Part shown: one piece after another, positions 1 through 8,836 of the stretch
Position numbering within the stretch: the first letter of the stretch is position 1
Layout of the letters: the number at the start of each line of letters is the position of its first letter
NCBI GenBank assembly: GCA_963784995.1
Contig: CAWATZ010000002.1
Location: 1,302,001 to 1,366,000, forward strand
DNA from: CAWATZ01 sp963784995
Lineage (GTDB): Bacteria; Planctomycetota; Planctomycetia; Gemmatales; Gemmataceae
Reading direction: 5' to 3'
DNA length: 64,000 nucleotides
The notes under the pieces: generated by a model
Databases searched by the model: none
Told to the model about the DNA's origin: nothing
The model's input: the letters and a program-made list of their open reading frames with translations, nothing else
Translations under genes and position numbers: made by a program

Positions 1-2
1 GG

Positions 3-1181
3 CAGTGGCAGTTCCAGGGCCTGGAACAGTTTCAGCAATCGCTGCGGCAAAAGGCCGGCATCCTGCTGGCCTGCAACCATTGCCGCTCGGCCGACCCGAT
101 GGTCCTGGGCATGCTCAGCGTTGCCACGGAGCAATATTTCTTCTATGTCGTCTCCTATCACCTGTTCAAGGTCAGTCGGGTCACCGGCTGGTGGATTCGC
201 CGGATGGGCGGCTACAGCATCCTCCGCGAGGGAGCGGACCGCGAGGCCATCCGCACCACGGGCACTTTGCTGGCCGAGGGGAGCCGGCCGATTGTGATTT
301 TTCCGGAGGGCACCTGGTTTCGGCAGAACGATCGGCTCGGGCCGCTCCAGGAGGGCCTGACGCTGATGACCCGGCAAGCGGTCAAGCAGTCGGATCGGCC
401 CATTGTCGTTCATCCGGTGGCCATCAAGTACTGGGCCCTGGAAGATCCCCGGCCGATCCTGCGGCAGCGGCTGGACCAGCTGGAGGCCCGGCTGGGCTGG
501 CAGCCGCAACGGCAGCTCGATTTCCTGCCGCGCCTGGAGAAGCTGGGCACTGCCCTGGTCGCCATCAAGGAGATCGAGCTGTTTGGCGAACCCCGCACCG
601 GCCACCTGGAAGAGCGCATCCGCAACCTGGCCGACGGTCTGGTCAGCAGCGTCGAGGGACAGCCGGCCAGCAAGGAGGCGAACGTCCGGCTGCTGGAGCG
701 CATTCGCCGGGCCCGGCTGCGCCTGGTCAAGCAGCTGACCGACATCGGAGACGATCCGGCGCGCTCGACCGAACCCCGCCAGGCCCTGGATCGCTTGCTG
801 CTGGCGGAGAACCTGAACGGCCATTCGCTGGAGTACCTGACGAGCTGCTTCAGCCTGGAACGGTTGATGGAGACAGTCCAGCGCATCGAGGAGACGGTCT
901 ACGACTCCCCGGAACAGCCAGTGGTGCCGACCGGGGCCGTGGTGGCCATCGGCCCGGCCATCGACGTTCGTGCGCTGTCGGCCGAGAAGGCGGGCAAGGC
1001 GGAGCCGGATCCGCTGATGCAGCGCCTGGCCTCGGGAATCCAGGGTCTGCTCGACCAGATGCTGCTCCAGGGGCCGCCGCCGCAGTGGAACTGTCCGCCG
1101 CCTCTGGATCGCTCCGGGGGGAGCGCTCCGGGGAGCGACGTTTCCCGCATGCAGGGACCGGTCATCGGCCAGGCCGGTTGA
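3..1181 (+). CDS. PlsC-like 1-acylglycerol-3-phosphate acyltransferase (5' partial)
   Basis: This reading frame is open from the first bases of the window, so the true start lies upstream. It is a glycerolipid acyltransferase, expected to move an acyl chain onto lysophosphatidic acid or a related acceptor at the membrane. Block I (NHCRSADPM) is complete near visible residues 25-35 and begins before the first ATG at position 99, which shows that ATG is internal. Block III is FPEGTWF at about residue 102. About 190 extra residues follow the catalytic domain; they are helical and charged and I do not recognise them. The betaine-lipid genes follow on the same strand, suggesting a shared role in membrane lipid assembly. 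The acyl acceptor is inferred from the family only. Confidence 0.85.
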   Translation, partial: QWQFQGLEQFQQSLRQKAGILLACNHCRSADPMVLGMLSVATEQYFFYVVSYHLFKVSRVTGWWIRRMGGYSILREGADREAIRTTGTLLAEGSRPIVIFPEGTWFRQNDRLGPLQEGLTLMTRQAVKQSDRPIVVHPVAIKYWALEDPRPILRQRLDQLEARLGWQPQRQLDFLPRLEKLGTALVAIKEIELFGEPRTGHLEERIRNLADGLVSSVEGQPASKEANVRLLERIRRARLRLVKQLTDIGDDPARSTEPRQALDRLLLAENLNGHSLEYLTSCFSLERLMETVQRIEETVYDSPEQPVVPTGAVVAIGPAIDVRALSAEKAGKAEPDPLMQRLASGIQGLLDQMLLQGPPPQWNCPPPLDRSGGSAPGSDVSRMQGPVIGQAG

Positions 1182-1193
1182 GAGGATAAGGCA

Positions 1194-1271
1194 CATTTCC
1201 CTAAAGTAGCCCTCACGCTCCGCGTGAGGGCATTTCCTCACGCGGAGCGTGAGGGCTACTTTGGGGAAATG
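1194..1271. repeat. Long intergenic inverted repeat
   Basis: Two arms of about 36 bases, nearly perfect reverse complements, surround a loop of about 6 bases between the acyltransferase and btaA. The core arm reads TAGCCCTCACGCTCCGCGTG, and it contains a smaller palindrome (CACGCTCCGCGTG). It could form a strong cruciform or RNA hairpin. There is no T-run, so it is not a classical intrinsic terminator. It belongs with the other palindromic elements of this window. Confidence 0.85.
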
Positions 1272-1341
1272 CTGGGTAAGTCTTCCCCCAATGGGTTTCG
1301 ATACGGACCATGACCTCCTACCTCTTCGGGAACCACCCCGC

Positions 1342-2547
1342 ATGATCCACACGACCACCGCCCGGGAAAAGCTCAACACCCGCCTTTTCAAGGCGGTCCA
1401 CTCGCGCAACCTGGTCTACAACACCTGCTGGGAGGACCCCGCCCTGGACCGCGTGGCGCTGAACTTCCAGCCCGACGACCGCGTCATGGTCATCACCAGC
1501 GCCGGCTGCAACGCCCTCGATTATCTGCTCACCGGAGTCGCGGAGGTCAACGCGGTTGACGTCAATCCCATCCAGAACGCCCTGCTGGAGCTGAAAACAG
1601 TCTGCATCCGGGAGCTGGATTACAACTCCTTTTTCGATCTGTTCGGCAACGGTCATGCTCGTTACGCCCGCCAGACGTACGTCGAGGCGATCCGCGATCA
1701 TCTTTCGCCCTTTGCCCGCCGTTACTGGGACCGGCACGTCTCGTTCTTTCTCGGCCGGGGCTGGCGGCGGAGTTTCTTTTACCGCGGCACCTCGGGCCTG
1801 CTGGCCAAGCTGGCCCTGGTCAATGCTCAGGTGCTGCAACGGCTGCGCAAACCGATCGAGCAATTGCTGGCCGCCAACACCGTGGACGAGCAGCGCGAGA
1901 TCTACACCAGCTCCATCCGCCAGCGGCTCTGGAAGCCCTGGTTCCGCTGGTTCCTGTCGCGCAGTTTCACCCTGAGCCTGGCCGGCGTGCCCTGGCCGCA
2001 GCGCGATCAAATCACCAACCAGTACCCCGGCGGCATCGGTCAGTTCATCCGCGACGCTCTGGAAGCGGTGCTGCTGGAATTGCCGCTGCGGACCAATTAT
2101 TTCTGGCGCGTCTACATGCAGGGCCATTACTCAGCCGATTGCTGTCCGGAATATCTCAAGCGCGACAACTTCGAGCGTTTGCGGCAACTGCTGCCCCGGC
2201 TGAAGATCCACACCGCCACGGTCACGGACTTCCTGCGCCGCACCGAGCCGGGCATCTCCAAGTTCGTGCTGCTGGATCACATGGACTGGATGAGTTTCAA
2301 CAACCCGCAGGGACTGGTCGATGAGTGGAACAGTATCCTCAACGCCGCCCGACCCAACGCCCGGGCCATCTTCCGCAGCGCCGGCCTCCGCGTCGATTAC
2401 CTCGACCATCTGAACGTGAACTATCGCCAGCGCCGCACTGAGTTGGGCCAGCTGCTGCGTTACAATCCCGACCTCAGCAACGAATTGCACAAGATCGACC
2501 GGGTACACACCTACGGCAGTTTCATGATTGCTGATCTGCCGGGGTAA
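1342..2547 (+). CDS. btaA: BtaA: S-adenosylmethionine:diacylglycerol 3-amino-3-carboxypropyltransferase
   Basis: This is a 401-residue DUF3419-family protein. BtaA transfers the 3-amino-3-carboxypropyl group of S-adenosylmethionine to diacylglycerol, the first step of the betaine lipid DGTS. The family signature YNTCWEDP is present near residue 30. An S-adenosylmethionine-binding segment follows (VITSAGCNALDYLL, then VNAVDVNPIQ). The C-terminal part has the conserved LLDHMDWM stretch at about residue 310. The ATG at 1342 was chosen because homology starts just after it; in-frame ATG codons at 1249 and 1291 would add sequence from the upstream repeat. The methyltransferase BtaB follows 186 bases downstream, which supports the assignment strongly. 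Confidence 0.93.
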   Translation: MIHTTTAREKLNTRLFKAVHSRNLVYNTCWEDPALDRVALNFQPDDRVMVITSAGCNALDYLLTGVAEVNAVDVNPIQNALLELKTVCIRELDYNSFFDLFGNGHARYARQTYVEAIRDHLSPFARRYWDRHVSFFLGRGWRRSFFYRGTSGLLAKLALVNAQVLQRLRKPIEQLLAANTVDEQREIYTSSIRQRLWKPWFRWFLSRSFTLSLAGVPWPQRDQITNQYPGGIGQFIRDALEAVLLELPLRTNYFWRVYMQGHYSADCCPEYLKRDNFERLRQLLPRLKIHTATVTDFLRRTEPGISKFVLLDHMDWMSFNNPQGLVDEWNSILNAARPNARAIFRSAGLRVDYLDHLNVNYRQRRTELGQLLRYNPDLSNELHKIDRVHTYGSFMIADLPG

Positions 2548-2555
2548 TTGTTGAA

Positions 2556-2715
2556 TGCGGCTCAGAAAGAGAAAGTCCGCCTCGGCCCCTGACCCAGGGC
2601 GATGCCCTGGGCTATCCTGTTGCGCCCCTTCGGGGCGGAAGACCATCGCCCCGAAGGGGCGCAACAGGATAGCCCAGGGCATCGCCCTGGGTGGGAGAGG
2701 CCTCGGCCTTTTTCT
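2556..2715. repeat. MITE-like palindromic element, copy 1
   Basis: This nested palindrome lies between btaA and btaB. Each arm has a self-complementary block CCCAGGGCGATGCCCTGGG followed by GTTGCGCCCCTTCGGGGCG. The outer ends start TGCGGCTCAGAAAG and end in a degenerate complement. Two more copies in tandem lie at 5693-6060 and share both the core and the outer TTGCGGCTCAG ends. No open reading frame of its own is visible, so it is a non-autonomous repeat. Its position may influence expression of btaB through RNA folding, which is inference. Confidence 0.85.
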
Positions 2716-2733
2716 AATGGAGACCTCGACACC

Positions 2734-3462
2734 ATGAGTCTGACTTCCGATCTGCGCGTGCTGTATCACCTGGCCTTCACCCGGGTCAAGGGCGACAGCC
2801 ACGCCGACCGGCTTGAGGCGTTTTACAGCAAGCAGGCCGCTGCCTACGACGCTTTCCGCAAGCGATTGCTGCACGGCCGCGAGGAAATGATGCGCGGCCT
2901 GGAGGTCCGTCCGGGTGATCGCATGCTGGACATGGGCGGCGGCACCGGCAGCAACATCGAATGTATTGCCGATCGCCTCTCCTTACTGCAAAGTTTGCAC
3001 GTGGTTGATCTGTGCCCCTCTCTGTTACGCACTGCTCAGGAACGCATTGAGCGCAATGGCTGGACCAATGTTTACACCATGCAGGCCGACGCCACAACGT
3101 ATCAGCCGGAATCGGGGCCGGTGGACCTGATTACGTTCTCCTACTCGCTGACGATGATGCCCACCTGGCTGCAAGTGCTGGAACATGCCTGCACTCTGCT
3201 CAAGCCGGGCGGAATGATCGGCGTGGCCGATTTTTATATCGCCCACAAATGGCCGGGGAGCGGACGCAAGAAACATTCGGCCTTTCAGCGTTTCTTCTGG
3301 CCGATGTGGTTTGGCTGGGACAACGTGTTCCTGTCGCCTGACCAGCTGAATTATTTGCAGCATCGCTTCCAGACGGTCAAGCTCATCGAGGGGCTCGGCA
3401 AGGTCCCTTACTTGCTGGGACTGAAGGCCCCGTATTACGTGTTTCTCGGCAGGAAAGTTTGA
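2734..3462 (+). CDS. btaB: BtaB: betaine lipid N-methyltransferase
   Basis: This is a 242-residue class I S-adenosylmethionine-dependent methyltransferase. BtaB trimethylates diacylglyceryl-homoserine to make the betaine lipid DGTS. Motif I is LDMGGGTGSN at about residue 68, an acidic loop VVDLCP follows, and a later LLKPGGMIGVADF segment matches the post-motif strand. The fold and length agree with bacterial BtaB. The ATG at 2734 is preceded by GGAG at about 2719; upstream in-frame starts would read into the palindromic repeat. Placement directly after btaA gives the functional assignment more weight than the sequence alone. Confidence 0.9.
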   Translation: MSLTSDLRVLYHLAFTRVKGDSHADRLEAFYSKQAAAYDAFRKRLLHGREEMMRGLEVRPGDRMLDMGGGTGSNIECIADRLSLLQSLHVVDLCPSLLRTAQERIERNGWTNVYTMQADATTYQPESGPVDLITFSYSLTMMPTWLQVLEHACTLLKPGGMIGVADFYIAHKWPGSGRKKHSAFQRFFWPMWFGWDNVFLSPDQLNYLQHRFQTVKLIEGLGKVPYLLGLKAPYYVFLGRKV

Positions 3463-3473
3463 TCCGGTGAGTC

Positions 3474-4025
3474 ATGGATTGCGTTTCCTCTTCTCCTACC
3501 TCCGCTGACTGGATTCATTCTGCCAGGGGCCGCAAGGAACTGCTTGCCATCGGCGTGTTTGTCCTGCTCAATCTGCTGATCCCGGTGCTGATCGTCGATC
3601 TCTATCCGTTCAGCCGGGCGCCAATGTTTGCGGACAGGCCTCAGTCCTATTGTGAGTATCACGTTTATGGGCCGGATGGAAGGGAGCTGCACCTGGAGCG
3701 GCCCGATGGCAACGGCCTGGTGCAGGTCTTCGGTGAGCCCATCCCGGCGCTGGGGCTGCATCGCAATTACTGGGGCAATCCCATCGGGTCCGGTGTTGGT
3801 TTTGTTCCGCCGACGACGGTGGACACATTCGGCACGGTTCCTCCTCGGGACGAGGTAACGGCTCATCTTCAGCAACGGTTGCGAGCCCGGCCGGACCTGC
3901 CTTACGTGGACGTGGTGCGGCAAGTGATTGGCGATCTGGATGGGCAGAAAGTTGGTGTGATCGAGGACAGGACGCAGCGCTGGCGCGTGGAGAATCCAGC
4001 CTATCAAGGGAAGACGCAACCATGA
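3474..4025 (+). CDS. Unknown membrane-anchored protein
   Basis: This 183-residue protein has one strong hydrophobic helix near residues 22-42 (LLAIGVFVLLNLLIPVLIV) and an otherwise soluble, Pro- and Gly-containing C-terminal part, probably outside the membrane. I do not recognise the family. Its stop overlaps the start of the next gene as ATGA, so the two are almost certainly co-translated. It starts 11 bases after btaB, which makes it a likely member of the same operon. An accessory role in lipid handling or membrane modification is possible but is inference from position alone. Confidence 0.75.
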   Translation: MDCVSSSPTSADWIHSARGRKELLAIGVFVLLNLLIPVLIVDLYPFSRAPMFADRPQSYCEYHVYGPDGRELHLERPDGNGLVQVFGEPIPALGLHRNYWGNPIGSGVGFVPPTTVDTFGTVPPRDEVTAHLQQRLRARPDLPYVDVVRQVIGDLDGQKVGVIEDRTQRWRVENPAYQGKTQP

Positions 4026-5032
4026 TTCGCTGGCATGACTGGAACTGGCTGGGCGAGCGCTCCAGGCCTCACTTCGGGCAACTCACGCTCTGGTTGCTGC
4101 TGATCTGCGCTCAACCTTTGTGCGCGTATTTCGTCTGGAACTGGAGGGGGCCGCTCAGTGATCTCGGCTCGCGCACCGGTCCTGCTACCGTCCTCTCTTG
4201 CCTGCCCGATGCGTTTCTTCTGAGCCGTGTCAGCATCCTGATCCTGGCCGGGACGTTCGTGTGCGGCAGTTTGCTCTGGTTGGCGCAAGTGTGGATTCCC
4301 TGGTCGGGGTGGTTGACCAGTCTGTCCTTCACTGGAGTGGTTGCCCTGTACGTGGAGAACGCCACGCAGGTGACTCACGTGGCCCACGCCACCAACATGA
4401 TGCTTCTGCTGCACGCGCTCTGGTATCACTGCTGCGGCGCTGAGATCCGCACCGCCCTGGCCGAGGGCCGATTCTGGACCTCGGCCCTCTATCCGCGCTG
4501 GGTGCATGCGCTGGGGGTTTTCACTCTGGGGATGCTTTATGGTCTCTCCGGACTGATGAAGTTGCTGACCAGCGGAGTTGGCTGGGCCAACGGAGTGTCG
4601 CTGCAATTGTGGACCAACCTCTTTGGTGACAAGGGCTCCCCCTTCACTCCGCTGATCCTCGAACATCGCTGGATCGCCTGGCTGTTGCAGGTGGTGACGC
4701 TGATCGGTGAAACGGGAGGGTTTCTTGCCATTGTTTCTCGCTGGTGCCGGCCGGTGATCGGTCTGATGCTGATTGGCTTCCACGTTGGCGCCATCAGTGT
4801 CTTTCGCTGGGGTTTCCATGCCAACCTGGTGCTGCTGATCCTGTTCTTTCTTCCCTGTGATCGCTGGGTGCCGGCGGTGGTTGACTTCCTGGAGCGGCGG
4901 CGCCGGCCGGCTGCTCCCATTGCTTATGCCGATACCTGGTCGGGCCGGCTGCGCCGCGCCCTGTCGGCCCGGCTCGCCATTCTCACGCCGCGCTCCGCGG
5001 ACTCCTCTGCGAAGACGTTGGATCCTCATTGA
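4022..5032 (+). CDS. Multi-pass membrane protein, HTTM/DoxX-like (tentative)
   Basis: This 336-residue integral membrane protein has roughly six to eight hydrophobic helices, for example LTLWLLLICAQPLCAYFVW near residue 22 and LILFFLPCDRWV near residue 270. The opening WHDWNW and the helix pattern recall HTTM-type proteins, distant relatives of vitamin K-dependent carboxylase, but it is shorter than usual and I cannot confirm the catalytic residues. It is coupled by a 4-base ATGA overlap to the preceding gene, and lies in the apparent plsC-btaA-btaB operon. Function is unknown. Confidence 0.75.
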   Translation: MIRWHDWNWLGERSRPHFGQLTLWLLLICAQPLCAYFVWNWRGPLSDLGSRTGPATVLSCLPDAFLLSRVSILILAGTFVCGSLLWLAQVWIPWSGWLTSLSFTGVVALYVENATQVTHVAHATNMMLLLHALWYHCCGAEIRTALAEGRFWTSALYPRWVHALGVFTLGMLYGLSGLMKLLTSGVGWANGVSLQLWTNLFGDKGSPFTPLILEHRWIAWLLQVVTLIGETGGFLAIVSRWCRPVIGLMLIGFHVGAISVFRWGFHANLVLLILFFLPCDRWVPAVVDFLERRRRPAAPIAYADTWSGRLRRALSARLAILTPRSADSSAKTLDPH

Positions 5033-5149
5033 ACCGAAATCAGGAAAATCCATTCCTCCTCGTTGTCGAACTCATTGGAAGCTAGCTACAATAGCACGAT
5101 CGTTTTCTGGATGCGCAACAACTTCTTCTCATCTTGGAGGCGCTAACCG

Positions 5150-5677
5150 ATGGGTCGAAAGAGAAATGCGGCAACGGCAGCCGCGGGCGAAACCACGGCG
5201 ATGGAAGGAAGCAACAACGGTTCCTCCGAAGGAAGTTCATCGGCAACAAGTTCGGCCGTCGCGGAAATGAGCCCCTCGGGCTATTTCCGGAAGCTATTCA
5301 CTCAAAAACCAAAGCTCCTCAAGGACCGGAAAAACGACCGGATCTATGACCACTGGCTCAAGGATCATCCCGGTCATGATGCGGTGCCAGCTCCGATCAA
5401 AGGCGTCCTGAACAACATCAAGAGCCAGATTCGCAAGGAGAAAGGAATCACGACGGGGAACAAGGCGCGGGAAGAACCCGCCGAGCAAAGTCCGCCGACC
5501 CCGGCGCGCCTTTCCCGCGCCATGGCCCGGGACCTGGAACAGCTGGAGGAGGTCCTCGACGATTGCGTGCAGATCGCCTTGAGGTCCGGCAAGGAAGAGC
5601 TGAAATCGGTGCTGGTGCTGCTGCGCCAGGCACGCCGGGAAGTGAGCCTCAAGCTGGGTGTGGGTGGGATGGCGTGA
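5150..5677 (+). CDS. Gemmata-type small unknown protein with C-terminal helix
   Basis: This 175-residue protein follows a good ribosome site (TTGGAGGCG at about 5134). It has a low-complexity Ala/Gly/Ser-rich start, then a conserved-looking segment SPSGYFRKLFTQKPKLLKDR at residues 41-60, a basic linker, and a charged C-terminal helix (about 120-165) that could form a coiled coil. I have the impression that SGYFRKLF-type proteins recur in Gemmata-like genomes, but I know no assigned function. The segment and basic charge would suit nucleic-acid or protein binding; that is speculation. Its last eight codons are inside the 183-base tandem repeat that follows, so the C-terminus may have been altered by that element. 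Confidence 0.7.
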   Translation: MGRKRNAATAAAGETTAMEGSNNGSSEGSSSATSSAVAEMSPSGYFRKLFTQKPKLLKDRKNDRIYDHWLKDHPGHDAVPAPIKGVLNNIKSQIRKEKGITTGNKAREEPAEQSPPTPARLSRAMARDLEQLEEVLDDCVQIALRSGKEELKSVLVLLRQARREVSLKLGVGGMA

Positions 5678-6060
5678 GCGCCGTCTCCATTGGTTATTGC
5701 GGCTCAGAAAACAAACGTCCTTCGCTGGTCCCCAGGGCGATGCCCTGGGCTATCGTGTTGCGCCCCTTCGGGGCGAAAGACCTGGTTTTCCGCCCCGAAG
5801 GGGCGCAACACGATAGCCCAGGGCAGCGCCCTGGGTCTGGGTGTGGGTGGGACGGCGTGAGCGCCCGTCCCCATTGGTTATTGCGGCTCAGAAAACAAAC
5901 GTCCTTCGCTGGTCCCCAGGGCGATGCCCTGGGCTATCGTGTTGCGCCCCTTCGGGGCGAAAGACCTGGTTTTCCGCCCCGAAGGGGCGCAACACGATAG
6001 CCCAGGGCATCGCCCTGGGTCATAGGCCGAGGCGGTCTTTTCCTTCCTGAGCCGCAATAG
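5654..6060. repeat. Tandem pair of MITE-like palindromes (183-base unit)
   Basis: Two consecutive units of 183 bases (5654-5836 and 5837-6019) are nearly identical. Each carries the palindrome seen at 2556-2715, here with CTATCGTGTTGCGCCCC in the arm. The unit also includes the last codons of the preceding gene (CTGGGTGTGGGTGGGA), so the duplication copied the gene's 3' end together with the repeat. The outer ends are inverted: TTATTGCGGCTCAG at 5694 and its complement at about 6046-6059. This fills most of the gap between 5678 and 6210; I see no gene in the remainder. Confidence 0.9.
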
Positions 6061-6210
6061 CCGCGACGCGGAGCGGAGCGCGGGGGGTTGCCCCCCTGAC
6101 AAGGTGCGCAACTTTTCCCTTGCCTCCCGCTCCGGTCCCGGCCATGATAGTGTGAATTGCCGCGCCCCCGCTGCTGTTCATCCCACCTTGGGGCCAGGAG
6201 TCCGTCCGGT

Positions 6211-8818
6211 ATGTACCGCCGTCTGCTGCTTTTGCACCTCTGTCTGGCTCTGCCCCTTGGGTTGGACAGCCCTGCGGCCCTGGCTCAAACCACACCCTCC
6301 GCGCCGCTGTTCGAGAAAGACGTCCTGCCCCTCTTGCAGGCCAAATGCCTGCGCTGCCACGGGGCCGAGACGCAGAAAGCGGCCCTGGACCTGCGTACCC
6401 GCTCTGCCATCGTTCAGGGCGGCGAGACGGGGCCTGCTCTGCTGCCCGGTTCGGCCGAGAAAAGCCGCCTCTGGATTATGATCGCCGGCGACAAGATGCC
6501 GCCGGGCAAGACCAAGCTGACCGCTGCCGAGAAGGGACTGCTCAAGCTCTGGATCGATAGCGGCGCCCGCACCAGCGCTCCCGAGCCAGCCGTTGCGCCG
6601 CGCCCCGTGGTCGAGCGGCAGGTGACCGACGCGGATCGGCAGTTCTGGGCCTTTCGGCCTCCGGTCCGCCCGGCCGTGCCTGCCGTCCGGCAGACGCAGC
6701 GCGTCCGGAATGCCGTTGATGCCTTCATCCTGGCAGCGCTGGCAAAGAAGGGCCTGGGCCTCTCCCCCGAGGCGGACCGGCAGACGCTCATCCGCCGCCT
6801 GGCCCTGGACCTGACCGGTCTGCCGCCCTCGCCCGCCGAGGTCGAGGCCTTTGTCACCGATCCGGCCCCGGACGCCTGCGAGAAGCTGGTGGATCGCTTG
6901 CTGGCCTCGCCGGCCTACGGCGGAGCGCTGGGCCCGGCACTGGCTCGACCTGGCCGGCTACGCCGACTCCGAGGGGATCCTCGACGCCGACTACGTTCGC
7001 TCCGCGGCCTGGCGTTACCGGGATTACGTCATCCGGGCCTTCAACCAGGACAAGCCCTATGACCGCTTCCTCAAGGAACAGATCGCCGGCGACGAACTGA
7101 CCGACTACTGGACCGCCTACCAGACACAGAAGGAGCTGCCGCCCGAGGTGGTCGAGGGGCTGATTGCCACCGGCTATCTGCGCTGTGCCTCCGACACCAG
7201 CCGGCCCGATTTTGTGAAGATCAAGGACGCTCCCGGCTACTACTTCCAGACGCTGGACGACACGGTCAAGATCGTCGCGTCGGGCCTGCTGGGACTGACG
7301 GTCCAGTGCGCCCGCTGCCACAGTCACAAGTATGACCCGATCCCCCAGACCGAGTATTACCGTCTCCAGGCCATCTTCATGAGTGCCTACCGGCCGTCGC
7401 AGTGGGTGCCGCAGGTCGAGCGCCGGCTGCTGGAGGCTACCAGCAGCCAGCTCCAGGAGAAGAAACAGCACGACGACGCCATCGCGGCCCTCACGACCCA
7501 GCTCAAGCAGCTGCAGACGACCTTTGCCGAGCGTCTCTTCACCGATCGCCTGAACGCCATCCCCGAGGCGATCCGGGCCGACGTACAAAAGGCCCTCGCG
7601 ACCGCCCCCGCTCAGCGCAACGAGGTCCAGAAGTACCTGGCGAGCAAGTTCCAGAACGAACTGCGCCCGCCCGCCGCCAGCCTGAACGGCATTCTGGACA
7701 AAAGCTATCCCGATTACAAAGCCAAGCGCAAGCCGCTGCAAGCCTCCCTCAAGGCGGAGCAGGCCCGGGTCAGGCAGTATGCTGAGATTCGCTCCCTGTA
7801 CGACCTGCCTGGCGAGGTCAAGACCCATTTGCTCCGGCGCGGCGATTATCTCAACCCCGGGATGGAAGTGATGCCCGGCGTCCTGTCGGTGCTGGCCACG
7901 CCGCGACCGTTTGCGTGGACGCCGCCGACGAAGGAGGCCCGGACCAGCAAACGCCGGCTGGCCTTCGCGGAATGGCTGACGCAGCCGGAACACCCCTTGA
8001 CCGCGCGCGTCCTGGTCAACCGCGTCTGGCTGCAGCACTTCGGCGAGGGGCTGGTCAGCACACCCGACAACTTCGGCCGGACCGGGAGCCCTCCCAGCCA
8101 TCCCGAATTGCTGGACTATCTCGCCACCGAGTTCGTGGCCCGGGGCTGGAGCCTCAAGAAGCTGCACCGGCTCATTCTGACCTCGAGCGCCTACCGCCAG
8201 ACCTCGGTACTCCGGCCGGGCCTGCACGACCAGGCCCGCAAGGTGGATCCGGAGAACCGGCTGCTGTGGCGGCAGCGGTTGCGGCGGCTGGAGGCGGAGG
8301 CGCTGCGCGACAGCATCCTTCAGGTCAGCGGCACCCTGCAGCCGCACCTGTTTGGCCAGCCGATCCTCATGGCCCGTAAGCCCGACGGCGAGGTCACCGT
8401 TCAGGGCGGTCCTTACGGCTTGCGGCGGTCAATCTATCTGCAAGTGCGCCGCTCCCAGCCGTTGACTCTGCTGCAGGTCTTCGACCAGCCGGTCCTGGAA
8501 ACCAACTGCACGCGCCGCGGCACCTCCACCGTGGCGGCGCAGGCCCTGACCTTGCTCAACAGCGATTTCCTGGTGCAGCAGGCCGAGGCGTTTGCCGGCC
8601 GGGTCCTGAAGGAGAAGCCCGACGACCCGGCCGGCCAGGCCCTTTTCTGGGCGTATGGGCGGGCTGCGACGGCGCGGGAACGGGAGGTACTGAAGACGTT
8701 CATGGAGCAGCAGACCGAGCGTCACAGGGGGATGGACCGGGCCAGCGCCACGCGCAAGGCGCTGACGGACCTGTGCCAGATGCTGCTGAACAGCAATGAG
8801 TTTGCCTACGTGGACTGA
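6211..8818 (+). CDS. PSD1 / DUF1549-DUF1553 cytochrome c protein (one frameshift)
   Basis: This secreted Planctomycete-specific cytochrome protein is about 868 residues once a frameshift is repaired. Residues 1-26 are a signal peptide. A heme c site CLRCH lies near residue 47 in the PSCyt1 domain (ending in KMPPGK and a WIDSGA motif). DUF1549 follows from about residue 165 (VDAFILAALAKKGL) and DUF1553 occupies the last 250 residues (LVNRVWLQHFGEGLV, ending SNEFAYVD). At about 6922 one extra G breaks SPAYGERWARHWLDL; both flanks are well conserved. The start follows CCAGGAG. It is paired with the DUF1501 gene 18 bases downstream, the usual arrangement. The substrate is unknown; such pairs are often discussed in the context of polysaccharide or extracellular matter breakdown. 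Confidence 0.88.
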
Positions 8819-8836
8819 GACCGGAGATCCCAACCC

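Noticed and set aside
5..1189. Open frame of 394 codons overlapping the acyltransferase
   Set aside because: The overlapping frame has clear PlsC motifs; this one is Arg/Gly/Pro-rich shadow sequence.
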